A stretch of 64,000 nt of DNA, from assembly GCF_040115645.1 (NCBI RefSeq), contig NC_089548.1, positions 1,302,001-1,366,000 of the forward strand, read 5' to 3'. This document shows, in pieces, positions 24,710 through 36,600 of this stretch. Position numbers and translations under genes: made by a program. Below the pieces are notes generated by a model. The model saw only the letters and a list, made by a program, of their open reading frames with translations. It was not told the DNA's origin and ran no database searches. The stretch is from Euwallacea fornicatus. Its lineage: Eukaryota; Arthropoda; Insecta; Coleoptera; Curculionidae. The first letter of the stretch is position 1, and every line of letters begins with the position of its first letter.

Positions 24710-25340
24710 ATGTTCGAAATGAGGGTGTATTGGAGACATACAATTGATGACACAAAATGTTGGAAAAAAGCAGAGAAATTATGTTTTGAGTTGCAAAATG
24801 CGGTCAAAAACACTGAAAAATTGAATATCTCTCATCAAAAGAGTAATCGTGCGTACAGACACACAGTAATGGTTGCTTTCCAATTAAGTTCGAACTGAGC
24901 GTGCAAAAAGATAGTTTATTAAACTACTTCCAAAATTGGAAAGAAATAGATAAACTGCATCTCGATATGCAAAATGTTGGATATAGTGAAAAATTAAATA
25001 TCTCTCTTAAAAAAAAATCGTGCATCGTGGCCCTTAAAATAAGTTTTGGAATTATTTTCAATATACGGGTGCAAAAGGGTTTCGAAGTGTAAAATATTGG
25101 AAAAATATGGATAATTTAATATCTCTTTTCAAAAGAATTGTCCTGACACATCCCTGTGGAATGTTCTTTCAAATGATTTTCAAAATGCCATTGTAATGGG
25201 ACAATATTGTGAAATAGACGCGATATTGGAGAATGATGTGCAAAATCTCCTCTTTGAGGTGCAAAATATTAGAATAAGGACAAAATTGGATCTCGAAAAG
25301 AATACTCTTCAAAAGAATTGTCCAGATATGCAAAATAATA
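24710..25340 (+). repeat. Degenerate repeat array with TGCAAAATxTTGGA phrase
   Basis: A phrase near TGCAAAATATTGGAxAAA, then GAAAAATTGAATATCTCT, then TTCAAAAGAATTGTCC recurs about every 120-190 bases (near 24759, 24800, 24967, 25087 and 25258). Because unit lengths stay partly in frame, the chance peptides share a pattern like FEVQN...KLNIS..QK. The copies are strongly diverged. Inverted copies of the same phrases lie at 26050-26310, so this may be the eroded arm of a foldback-type transposon and not a simple satellite. Confidence 0.6.
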
Positions 25341-26049
25341 GATGCGAATGGTACGAAAAATGCGATGATCTGTTTTCCTGGAAATCCTTGAACATTTTTG
25401 AACCGCTCTTCGAAGTGGAAAATATTATAGAGAACAGTGCAAAATTGTTCGGAGGAAACCCGATATTGGAAAAACTGATGCTGAGAATTCATGAGAAAAT
25501 TGAGAAAGAAATATGGGTTTTCTGCTTTACTAGGTACGATTTTGTTTTCAGATTCTGTGAGTAGCGATTTGTACCTTTGATAACACAGAGGGACAATGCT
25601 GTGAAGGTTTTCCTGGGCTCTTGCAGAATTGCGGAAAAATCCAAGAAAATATGTTACATGTATTTAAAGAGGTAACGTCGGAAGAGCCTTCAGAATATTG
25701 GAGGTAACGCTTTTCCCTGTCTTGCTGCTCTTTAAAATTCCTGTAAAATGGTTTTCTACTCATTTTAAAGGAAAGTTTGTTTCAAAAACTCTAAAATTAA
25801 GGACGACATTAAGAAATTATTCAACACCTCTACCTTATGACTTCTTTGCAGTTCTTGAAAAAACACACAAAGAAAGAATAAATAAATTATACAACGAAAA
25901 TGTTTGCGTTCAACACTCCAAAACAAAGGAAAACCTTATTAAAGCAAAGTGGTAACCTGGATTTATAGTCTCGTTAAAGTAAGCCGCAAGATGTAATCTT
26001 TAAACCATATCGATTGCTTCGTTAGCATTGGAAACGCAACAATTTCTTC

Positions 26050-26310
26050 TTCTACAGAATTATCATTTTGCATTTCGAACGTAAGTCCTCAAACTTTTCC
26101 ATTCTGCGCATGTCACCACAATTCTTTTGAAGGTAATTGTAATTATTTTTTTCAGACTAGTTTACACCTCAAAACGCAATTCTTCAGACTTTTTTACAAT
26201 ATCCCATGTCTTTTACCTTTTTGCATACGTATTTCAACCATATTTTTAAAGCGTATTTCATTGCATGTCGGCACAATTCTTTTGAAGACAGATATTCAAA
26301 TAATAGAGGA
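26050..26310 (-). repeat. Inverted counterpart of the 24.7-25.3 kb array
   Basis: CACAATTCTTTTGAAG occurs twice (26111 and 26271). It is the reverse complement of CTTCAAAAGAATTGTxC, found at about 25128 and 25308. TTTTGCATTTCGAA at 26068 is the reverse of the TTCGAAxTGxAAAA phrase at about 25080. A diverged 50-bp direct pair (CCTGGATTTxTAGT ... AAGATGTA) at 25954 and 26345 brackets this block. Confidence 0.55.
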
Positions 26311-26450
26311 ACGGCAAGGTAACAGGAGATATGTTGAACACTAACCCTGGATTTGTAGTTTTGGTTCACGTAAGCCACAAGATGTATCTTTAAAATTCTG
26401 TATTATGTAATAAAATTTACCCTCGCCTTCGGCTCAGTAAAATTAAGTTC

Positions 26451-26527
26451 GTGTTCTCATTTAAATTTCTGCAAATAATTCAGGCACCGTGTCCTCATTT
26501 AAATTTCCGGAAATAATTCAAGCACTA
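26451..26527 (+). repeat. Two-copy 38-bp tandem repeat
   Basis: GTGTxCTCATTTAAATTTC and then xGxAAATAATTCAxGCAC occur twice in a row, at 26451 and 26489, with four or five differences. Confidence 0.85.
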
Positions 26528-26629
26528 GTGGTATGATAAGTTAAAACTCAAGATCAACCATAAAGACTGTTTTGATGTGGTTTTGAGAAGCAACGAGGAT
26601 TATTATTTTGATATCGAAATAGACAGGTA

Positions 26630-26885
26630 TTATTTGTTATGTTAACTTGCTTAAAGTTAACTTAAAATATTGAATTTCTAACCTCAATCTGCTCAGATGT
26701 CAGAATTGGCAGATGTCGTTTCTTATGTTAAGTTGCTGAAACCTTAAAGCCGGATTTATAACCTCAATTTGCTCAGACGTCATAATTGGCAGATGTCGTT
26801 TCTTATGTTAAGTTGCTGAGACCTTAAAGCCGGATTTATAACCTCAATTTGCTCAGACGTCATAATTGGCAGATGTTATTTCTTA
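26630..26885 (+). repeat. 80-bp tandem repeat, about three copies
   Basis: ACCTCAATxTGCTCAGAxGT recurs at 26681, 26761 and 26841, a period of exactly 80. The second and third copies are nearly identical over GCTCAGACGTCATAATTGGC and AGATGT. A more diverged partial copy precedes them (TTATGTTAACTTGCT at about 26637). Sequence similarity falls toward the outside of the array, as expected when new units form internally. Confidence 0.9.
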
Positions 26886-29723
26886 TTTTATCTTATTGAA
26901 GTATTAACCTTGCGGGTTGCTCTCGGTGTTTTCAATTTGCTTCAAGTTCGTTGTTCCAGTGTTGATCGATGCGATATGATTTCGGTTGCGTTATTCGTTA
27001 TTGAAGTAGCTGGCTTTAGATTGCCAAAAAATTGGCAAGAAATGAAAATACGAAATTTATTTTTTAACGATAACCAACGCCAAACCAACAAGACCGTTTT
27101 GTTTGTTGGGTCGGAAAGTGGTGAGGACTTAATTCATTAATATCGCGAGATTTAACTTTCTTTCTCATTGTCTAAAACGAGTATAACGAGCAACAATAAT
27201 TGGAAGCAGCGCTGAAAAACAACGAACAATACGTCAATGAAGAAATTCTCAGCTTATGCGCGCGGTCCCGTGTATGTTTATTCTCTGAACAGTTGTAATC
27301 ACGAATAACGAGCAACGGGAGTAACATATTTTATAAATCCAACTTCACTATTTTTATTTATCTACATCCAGAATATCAGAAAATTGGCTGTTGACGCGAG
27401 AAACATTGTTCAAGTCTTCAAGATTTTGATGGAAATTTCAGTTTAGGAATGATCTCATTTAAATTTCCTTTGTGCTCTAAGGGAAAAACGCAAAATAGAT
27501 ATAATTTAACAACCTCAAAATGTAACAAGACATTTTTTTCATCTCCTAGTCCTGTGAAATAAATGCTCTAGTTGGGTCTTTTCTCAAAGTGTTCTAATAG
27601 TTATTAAAGAAATGTTATTATTCCAGGTTTATTAGCCGGTTTCTTCGAGTTGAAATGACTCGAAAGCCATAAAATAGGTCATAAACTTATTTGCCAAAAG
27701 CCTCGAAGAGTAAATGGGATATAAAAGATTGAGATTGAGGCAACCGGAAATTTGACATAGCCACCAATTTCTAAAGGACGATTCTTACGTTATCTCCCTC
27801 TGGCCATTGGTAGAATCTCTACTGAGCATTATCTCTTCTCTCTGCTATAACTAAAAAAAGAAAATCCACGTGTACGAAATCTCCAACTCCAGCTCATAAA
27901 TCCGTATACGTGGAAAACGGCATAAATTTCAAAAACCAAATTTGCCACCTCAAGATAGATATTTTTGCTCATGAGGGGACCGACGAGGCCGGCATTACAA
28001 ATCTTCCATTTTATTGGGGTCGATTTAAAAGTCTAAATTCGAAATTTGAATTGCAAAGCGGGGAATACGTCATATAATACTATTTTACGCTTGCAACAAA
28101 AATATGTTATTCTTTTAGGTGGATTAAAATGTACCTATGTATTTTATGGCTTATTTTGCGCAATTTAATGTAACAAAGCTTTGTTCAACGGACTTTCCGC
28201 GTTAATTCATTTAAGTGCGAATTGTTTATTCAATTTAACGAAGGATTGAATTCGATATTTTTGCGGAAAAGTTGAAGTCGAATATCCGTTCTTCCTGCTC
28301 TATTTCTTTTTATTGAAAACTGAGGTATTAAATTGACAAGGAAGGCAGCACATCAAATTATTCAAACATCGGACAGGCCAATTTTCCCGATGGCTGGATT
28401 CGAATTCATCTCCTTCGACGAGTGGAACGGATTAATTTAATTTTGCTGTCGCTGTAAAGTGAAGAAAGCCGGGTTTTAAGGATCAAATTCCAACGATTTG
28501 TAATAAAAAAGGAAAAGGGTCAGTTCAACATTTAAATTCTAGAAAATTTTCTGGAAATTTCCTCAAACCATTTGTTAGATAAGAGATTATGGTCAAAAAG
28601 AAAAATCTCTGTTTGCGTTGCCGATAATTAGTGTCCTTTGTTAAGCATCACCAGTTTTACTTCCCCCCGTTGACCTACAGAGATCAGGGTGAAATCAAAT
28701 AGATACATTTAACTTGTTTAAGCATTTTTTGTCTCGAAAAGCAGAAAATGGCTTTGGATAAAAAAGGCGACTTGTTCAGATTAGGGTTGCCAAGTTCATT
28801 CCCTTAAACTGGAACGTGCTGGTTGTAAATTTCAGCAAAAAAGAACTTGTCCCGGATAGACCGCAGGAAAATTTCCCTACGGGTTTAGTATTTCACGAGG
28901 GTTGCAATGGGGATCGTCACTGTAATAAGGCTGGTCATATGACTCGCCTGGCTAGAGAGGGACCAATGAAGTGTAAAGTAACCCAGTTTGTTGCAAAAAG
29001 ATTGGATTCTTCGTGACTGGGAGAATTCAGGTGAAATATTGCCCTTTTAAAAGTGCCTCGGCTTTGATAACTTATTTAGGGTTTCCTTATTGAACGGAGA
29101 GGGTTTTCCGTAAATACGAAAATTTCAGTATCAGCAGAAGCTTGCCGCCAAAGTTAGCGTGAGTATTTAAAAAGGAAGTCTGAAAGAGCGAAGATCAAGC
29201 AAGCCTCAGTAGGAATGTCATCAATTCCAGAAATTTCCCAGGGTTTAAGAAAGAGCCGTTTTAAAGCAATTTTTATAAGGGTTCATAGAATCCAAGAAAA
29301 CCGTCAGGAAGTGCTTTTCGAATCTCTTAAAATGTGGATTGTTTATTGACCATTCTAAGAGCTCTAAATATTTATTAGCTGAAAGCTTAAAAAACAAGAA
29401 AACGAGCAAAATTTTGAGAACCACTTTAGGATTCTTTTAGACTTTATGACTTCCGCCGTTTTAAACTCTATAAAATCCTTCGTAATATAACATAGTTGGT
29501 TACCGTATATTAGATTCATTGACCATAAGGAAACCAGTAAGCGCTTTTCTATATCTTATTACACGTAAACACTTATTTATGTGAGTATAGGGCTGTAATA
29601 GAAAAAAAGTTGGAAAATGTGGGACATAAAATGCTTATGAAGAAGCAAACAACAAAAGAAATTACGCAATGAAAATTTGCAAGCAAATTTACTTTCTTGC
29701 CGTTTCATTGCTTGCAATAAAAG
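26886..29723. other. Intronic DNA, no gene seen
   Basis: No supported gene or transposon end. A short stem (CCAACAAGAC...GTTTGTTGG) lies near 27084-27110. The open frames at 26910-27140 and 28816-29016 show no recognisable domain. Confidence 0.4.
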
Positions 29724-29840
29724 ATAAGACAGAAAAGAATTTGAGAAGGAGACAAACAGAAATAACTACTATAATGGCAAACACTGCTCCAAAGTAGTTA
29801 TTTCTGTTTGTCTCTCTCTCAGATTCGTTTCTATCTTATG
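29724..29840. repeat. 117-nt near-perfect hairpin
   Basis: The left arm (29724-29770) and right arm (29793-29840) pair over about 47 bases with roughly six mismatches and a loop of about 22 bases. The inner 25 pairs (GAGACAAACAGAAATAACTA on the left arm) are almost perfect. Size and shape fit a microRNA-like or small-RNA-producing precursor, but a palindromic MITE remnant fits too. No TA-flanked terminus is visible. A smaller stem, GCAATGAAA/TTTCATTGC, lies just upstream (about 29668-29711). Confidence 0.7.
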
Positions 29841-30270
29841 TCTGTGCAGTGCTAATTTGCGAAGGACTTGAGCTATGGAGAAATAGCATTTTTTATGATT
29901 AGCCGAAAAGTATGAACCTTCTGTCGGATTTTTTTGCCTGAGAATAATTTGTCCCACAGAAAGTTGATTTAGAACCGGCAAACCATTTTTAGTTCTCTGT
30001 TATTTTATTTTTCCGATTCCTGTCTGTAAAATAATACTGTACAACTAAAAAAAAAAATCAAACACAAAATTGTGTAAAGCACCTGTTAAACTCGATTATA
30101 AAAAAAGGTTGGACGTCGTGCGACCGAAAATATGCTTAGTAGGGCTCTCCAAATTTTCCGGCGTCGCCGGTAACACGACCTGCAAAATATTACTTTCTGG
30201 TCTTGTAATTTGAAACATCGATAACTCGTAAACGGTTTGAAAATCAGACTAAGGAAATATTTTAAAAGGA

Positions 30271-30515
30271 AAAGACTTTTTTCCATGCGAAAATAATGGA
30301 TTGTGACAATGGCCGAATGTGACAAATGAATGAGGTTGGAAATATGATAACGTTCAAATTTGTGTGTCACGTGATCAATAATTCCTGAGTGAGTTTAGAA
30401 ATTCAAAACGGCTAATATTATGTGTTATTTGTTAAATTTCCAACCTCACTTATTTGTGTATATCGGCTGCAGCCACTGTCCATTATTTATACAGGAGAAA
30501 ATCATTTGCCTTCTA
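30271..30515. repeat. Palindromic element with about 75-bp arms
   Basis: ACAAATGAATGAGGTTGGAA (30323-30342) pairs with TTCCAACCTCACTTATTTGT (30438-30457). Weaker pairing continues outward through AATAATGGA and TCCATTATT to the edges. The loop is about 90 bases. It has MITE form but no clear target duplication. Confidence 0.55.
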
Positions 30516-32640
30516 TGCTAAGCTTTCCAATAACAAATTATTAATTTACTTTTAATTTTAATGAATGTTGAGGCTATAAATAAACCACGAACATCAACAA
30601 TGCCGAAGCTGTATTTCAACATTTCTATGGAAACTAGCTTGCTGCTAAAGTTGACAGGACATTAAAAATTTGGACCTAAATTTTTTATTTTAACTTCGTC
30701 TATGTCGGCTCATGGAGTTCGTTAGAATGGCAAATTTGATTTATTAAAAAAAATCGCAGTTTTGAAATAGCGAAGGGAAATCGTTTGCATTAAACAAAAT
30801 TAATTAATCGATATCATTAGATTATTGAATATAATTGAATCTTGTATCGATTGTAGACCGTTTTTTTCGAGCTAGGAACAGTCAGTCTAGTTAGCAGGCG
30901 AAAAACCAGAAACGTGCTAGAAAGGAGGGACGAAGGTCCTTACATAAGTCGGCTATAAACTAAAGACATGTAGTGCTGAAGTTATCTTCAGGTAAAATTT
31001 TATTATTAAATAATGCAGAATGTCCAGGAGTTTGTTTTTATTATGTCGACACTAACAGCAAAACAAAAAGCAGTTTTTGCAATTCTGAAGTATTGACAAA
31101 GCGGTAACACAGTTTTTTCAATGTCGTTAAGTTCTGTTACAATTTTGCCTCATACCAGCTCTGCAATTAACTAACTTGGGCTGAAATGAAGAACGGCACC
31201 TCAACTTTCTCAGATTTTTTTCACAACTACTTGCATTGATCTTTGTTGCTCTTAGTTCTACACCTGCGGTTCTATGCATTGAGATCGGCTGTTTACATTC
31301 GATGATTTGGTCGGGATACATTAAACACGGCACGGCAGATGATGTTCGTAGGACGTTTCCCCGCAGGCCCAATGTATTTGCCGGTGATATTACTGACAAG
31401 ATCTAATAGAATCGAATCCGGTCTTCGGGGTGGTCGAGTCAATTAAGCGTAGAGCTCGGATGATGAATAATGTCATAATAGACGTTAATATTCTCAGGTT
31501 TTTCCCACGACTGTTTGAACTCGTTTTAATGTAAGCTCTTGCAATGGTAGAATATACATAATCTACCACTATATCTGATAATAATTAGCTAAATCAGACC
31601 TATATTCAAAATCATATTAAACATTACATATGCAGGGGGCGTCCAAAGCAATATACTATATTAACACCTAATACCGCTACAAATTACCTTGTTATTGTTG
31701 CTTATCTTCCTGCTCTGGGTCCTGCTTTGTTTCTGCAAGCCTAATTATAAGTAATGGAAGCAATTTTGTATCCCGTGTATACATTGTGAGAATCTATTGA
31801 ATTCAGCGTGCTTCCACTGTAATAAACGCGATTTAATATTGGATTTATTAGTAAGTTCGAGTTATTGGATTTGAAGCTCCGACTCTCATTGTGCACTGGC
31901 TTCTAATACTTATATAAAATGAGTGAGTTCACCTTCGAAAATTATTGATGACGGTAATTATTACGCTAGAGATCGAAGTGAGGGTTAATTCTGGGAGAAG
32001 TTAAAATGAGAAATCCAACTAACCGTCAATACATTAATTAAGCCTGCGAATTTCAGTTAATCAAGAAATTTTGCGGATTTTTGCTTAAAACGTAGTTGTT
32101 TATTTAAAAGTCCGTTCAAAATTGTTTCGAAAGCTTTCACCGAAGGTTTTATTAGCGTCCACTATGGATTTTCTCAGTTGTAGGTCAAAATTCTTTTCAG
32201 CGGTCCCGACGTAAGGAATCCGTTCTCTAATTTTTAAGCTTCAGTGCAACAAGCTGAAGATAATGAATAATGGATAAACCTCGTAATCACCCCGTTAAAA
32301 TTTTCCTGATTTTTAAAATTAACTTAAGTCAAGTTATAATTTAAACTGACGGCTGATTGCATTAAAAACTTACTCAAAAGAATGTCTTCTTTGATGTGCA
32401 AAAGATGCCAGAGGAAATGTTTTTCTTAAAAGTTGTTTAATCAGTATTACCTTTTCATCCTGCATAATCCAGAAATGCCAGCGAAGTTTTCGAGACTCCG
32501 CTGATATCACTTAAGCTAACAGGCCTTTTAATGGAAATAGTTTTGTTAAATGTTGTGATTGGGAAACTCCCAGCCTCCATCCGTGCGTTATTTTTTATGC
32601 AGGTGTCCATGTTTGCAGCTCTCTCTCACCACGAAATATA
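30516..32640. other. Intronic DNA, no gene seen
   Basis: A 90-codon minus-strand frame at 31127-31399 has no domain that I recognise. A CAGGGGGCGTCC at about 31632 resembles a transposon terminus but has no partner nearby. Confidence 0.4.
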
Positions 32641-33610
32641 CGAGGTCGGTTAAATTGGGGCAAAAGGCAGAAGGAAAAAATAACTCTACACTGATCTTAA
32701 AACGTCCCTTTTCCCTATTTTGATCCTTAAAGTTGGGATTATCTTCCTTCGTAGCTCATTAATATCGGTAGGTAGAGATTTATAAAGGAGGCAGTTCCCC
32801 ATAAATAACAATCTAATAGGGACAGGTCTGATGAACGTGCAGGTCTATGTATTACAAATTAGAAGATGCATCTAACTCAATTAAATTTGTATGAAGAAAT
32901 AGCAAACAATTTTGAGCTGGTTGTTGTCGGTGGTTGGTGCAGACAATGAGACGCTCATGACGGTGCTGAATATTTCTTCTAAAGGTGAGAGTCGTGATTA
33001 AATTACGAGCGTATTAATGAATTGATGAAATTACCCACTTTGCTGATTGCGAATTAAGGTCGTCAGAATCATTGAAAGTTAACATAGGACACACGGACAT
33101 GACACCAAAATAAACAACAGTTTTAAACTAATTTTGTTACAATTCCCCGGGAATCGAAAAAGGTAGCATGTTAACAATTCATCAATTCACAACAATTCAA
33201 CAATTAAATTAATTGATCAATTGTTGCCACAACAAACATCATGCTGCTTTTTTCGATTCACGGGGAATTGTAAAATTAGTTTTAATCTGTTGTTTATTCC
33301 TGTGTCCTGTTGTGGGTGTGCGATGCAATGCATAATTTGACTTTTAATAATTTTTACAATAAAATCAACGACAAATTACGTCGGTGATTTTATTTCTTGG
33401 TTAATGCAATGATAATCTGCTCATGTCGCGACTCTCACGCTTAAGAAACATATTTTACGCCCTCATGCCGGCGACTGTTACCCAAGATCATAACCACCGT
33501 TTAAAAATTATTTTCTATTTCTTTATAGAAGTTTAGCCAGGTTTGGTGCATTTTTAAAATTTTTAACGCGTCCACCGGCGCCTTCGCTAAATCTCTTCCT
33601 ATCAGAGTAT
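32641..33610. mobile_element. Copy or fragment of the CGAGGTCGGTTAAATTG family
   Basis: TA|CGAGGTCGGTTAAATTGGGG starts at 32641 and matches the ends of the element at 42047-42905. The stretch 33535-33600 (TTTAGCC, GGTTTG, TGCATTTTT, then AACGCG) matches 42705-42765 in that element. This suggests one related copy whose right end is lost and whose middle is replaced by the palindrome at 32928-33500. Confidence 0.45.
32928..33500. repeat. Palindromic foldback-type element
   Basis: The core arms 33085-33170 and 33240-33308 are clear inverted copies (AATAAACAACAG, AATTCCCCGxGAATCGAAAA). Weaker inverted similarity continues outward via GGTGAGAGTCG and CGACTCTCACG to CGGTGGTT (32928) and AACCACCG (33492). 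The centre is rich in CAATTxA direct repeats (ACAATTCAACAATTAAATTA). Confidence 0.65.
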
Positions 33611-36600
33611 TATTTTCGGGAACTGTGATAGAGTTCTTTAATATCTTTCTTTATGCTCATTGCCTGCGCCGAATTCTTTCCCCAATTTACAGTCACAGAG
33701 TCGGTACTAACCTAAACTAACTTGAACGAGCCTGTTCGTCTATATCAACCATTGTCTGCGGTAGCATCAATAGATAAGCATAGCCAATTTTAAGAGAATA
33801 ATGACAAGGGGCTAATTCTGGTCAAATTGGTAGATAATAACTATAGACACAAATGATTCAAGCTTCATGTGTTGGAGACGTTCATGGCATAGATTCACAA
33901 CATCTTTCTTACAGCAATTTGTTACGCATTTAGGGCGAAATGACAATAAAACCGCGGCATTAAATCACTTTGCTCTATTCTCTTAGCATTTCTGCTTCAA
34001 GAATGCAAGAATAATGAACGAGGCAATATCATCCGACAAAAGTATAAACATCGCATTCCATGGAAACCGAAGCTAGCGCGCATATTTTACCACTCTTAAC
34101 GTCTACGTATGGAGTTTATCTCCTAATATTTTAGAGCAGCAGGCGTTTAATGTGAGAAATAAATGGCATATTTTACAAAGTGTGAGTTCTACAAAGGAAT
34201 TTTGATGCGAATTCTGGCCTGAAAAAGGAGAGGTTCTCATAGGAGGGTCGTTCTATTGTCGTAATAATAGAAATCCTCCCTGTATTTCATTCAGTTCCGA
34301 TCTAATTTACCTCTTTTCCGCTTCCCTTTCCGGTAAACACCGGCAAATCCCTTTTATTTCGTTTTCCACCGAATGAGATACAGAAAAGGCCACTCATTTT
34401 TCTGTTCTCTAAGCCCTTCGATCCGAACATATAAGCCGCTTGTGCACAGGGATATTGCTGTTATTGAATACGGTTTTATAACTTTCACCTTTGCTAACAC
34501 CACGTGATAATATCGGAGAATTGCCGCAGAAACTAAATTCCATTGGAGACAAAGGCAGTGACAAAAATGACTGCCAAGAGGTCCCAAATTAGAAACCGAA
34601 CAGATTGCCACAATACCTCTCGAGAATTTAAAAGAATCCTTTATTGGGTTGCTATTTTTCAGGTCAGGTTTCGCCCCACACTGCGGTTAACCATAATATT
34701 CCGCATTTATCTTGTCTCAGTTCCCTTTTGTGTTCTTCCTTAAGTAGTCCCCAGTTCAGCGGTTTTGCTTGACACAATTGGAGAAAAACAAATCGACCTT
34801 CTCTTGAAATGTGTTTTATGCCTTTTTTCGGCACTTAGGGGCGTCATAATCTCAACGATTCACCATATATTCCTCTAAGGTGGAAAAGAATATGGCACAT
34901 GCTGAACTCACCACCGAGGAAATATTTCAATAATTCATTCTTGAACGAGCAAAACCAATTCAATTTCGATCTGTCAAACCAACACACAACCCAGACATCG
35001 AAATCAAATCAAACTTCTCCGGTAATGCCCCATTAAACATGAAATTAACCCAATCAGATCCCGAGTTTGCCAGCTTAATCAAGTTTTAAGTGACTCAGCC
35101 CTGAAACTAGTTGCTAGTGCTGGATGTGGAGGGAAGAGGGAACAAGAGTAATTTTAGGGCACGTTATGTTTCCAAATTGGTTTGTTTTCCACACGTCGTC
35201 AATTTAGTAACTAACGTTGTTCCTGTGTTGGCGAAATTGTGTCAAGTTTTGGATAATTTAGTAGCGGCTGCTAAGCTGAGCTGTTAACTTTATGAAAATA
35301 GTTTCACTGTCAATTTAAGTTGGGATGTTCACAGCTCAAAGTGACCTCCACGCTCGCCTAACTTGATGTGGTACTAAAAGTTTTTCCCTTTGAGGGTTTA
35401 ATATACAGAACCAGGCAAACAAACAATTAGTTGGGTCGTGCCCTCTTGCAAATCCTATTAAAGCGAACTTCTTGGTCTCAACTTTTGACTTCCGGTTGCA
35501 ACTTTTAATTCTTCAGGCAACTTTAAAGCGACTTTATGGTGATTGTATGCTATTTTAACTTTGTTTCTGAAAAAGTTAATTTTAAGTTTTTAAATCTCCA
35601 TTATTTATGGCTTCGCTAAAGACTTGTTCCATTGTTTCCCAGATTGATTGTATCAAATTATAATTACGTCATTTTTAATTAATTGGCTGCATTTAATAAC
35701 CATTAAGCCGTATCGATCCGATTGTTGCGTTAAGCTTTAACTGATGAAAAAAATCAACGTGTTACGAAAATTTAAATTGTGTAAACTCAATTAGTCTGTT
35801 ATTTGCATCTCTATATTTGTGTAAGGGATTTTTCAGAGCTCGTAGCAGTAATAATTTGATTGTCCACGACCAACCTCGTAATAAAACAAATAAAATCTCT
35901 TAATAATAAAACTCAACAACAATGCCAGAATATTTCCTTCATGAAAGATTTTAATTTAGATTACAGTTGGGTATTAATCTCAGCTTAATATTACCAACAA
36001 CGCAGCCTGGAGTTTTTCATGTGAAATATGGCTTTATTATGGTCATCGCACGATTCTTCTATGTAAAAACCTGTAATTTCTTTCAGCAACGTGTCGTTTT
36101 AATGCTAACAGTTGTTCGATTACTCAAGCTTAGTAAACGAGTTTGCTCTGATGAGCTCCGTGTTATTCAGCCTCTTGAAATTACTATGTGCACTTCAGCT
36201 CTCTAAACTGCATTGAGGTTTTCAAACTTAATTGGGTTACTTCAAAGTTAGCAACAATATTAAAAGGTTACTTCAGGCTAGTCAATCCTTTTTGTGTAAC
36301 TTAACTCAATTCATTGCGGTACTTCATTTCATAAATGTTGTTTTAGATCAATCATGTCACTTCAGGTTCCTTCGGGTACTTGTTTCATAAGGCAAGATTA
36401 TTATGTATAGTGCAAAGATTAATTTGGATTGATCCAAGCAAGATCTCTTCGACGACTTGGCGAGACTCCTTATACTATATGTCCTAGTTCACGGTTTAAA
36501 ATAATTTCGACTACTTTATTAGTACGTACCTATTATTCATTACGAATCCGAAAAATGGAATTTTCCCGTTCCGCGGGTGACAAATAACCATGTGCGGGAA

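Noticed and set aside
25169..25492. 107-codon minus-strand open frame
   Set aside because: Antisense of the repeat-derived frame; same explanation.
25196..25564. 122-codon plus-strand open frame
   Set aside because: It lies partly over the degenerate repeat array, and its repeated peptide pattern comes from the repeat units, not from a protein family.
31127..31399. 90-codon minus-strand open frame with mixed composition
   Set aside because: It looks somewhat protein-like but I recognise no family, and no flanking exon or transposon motif supports it.
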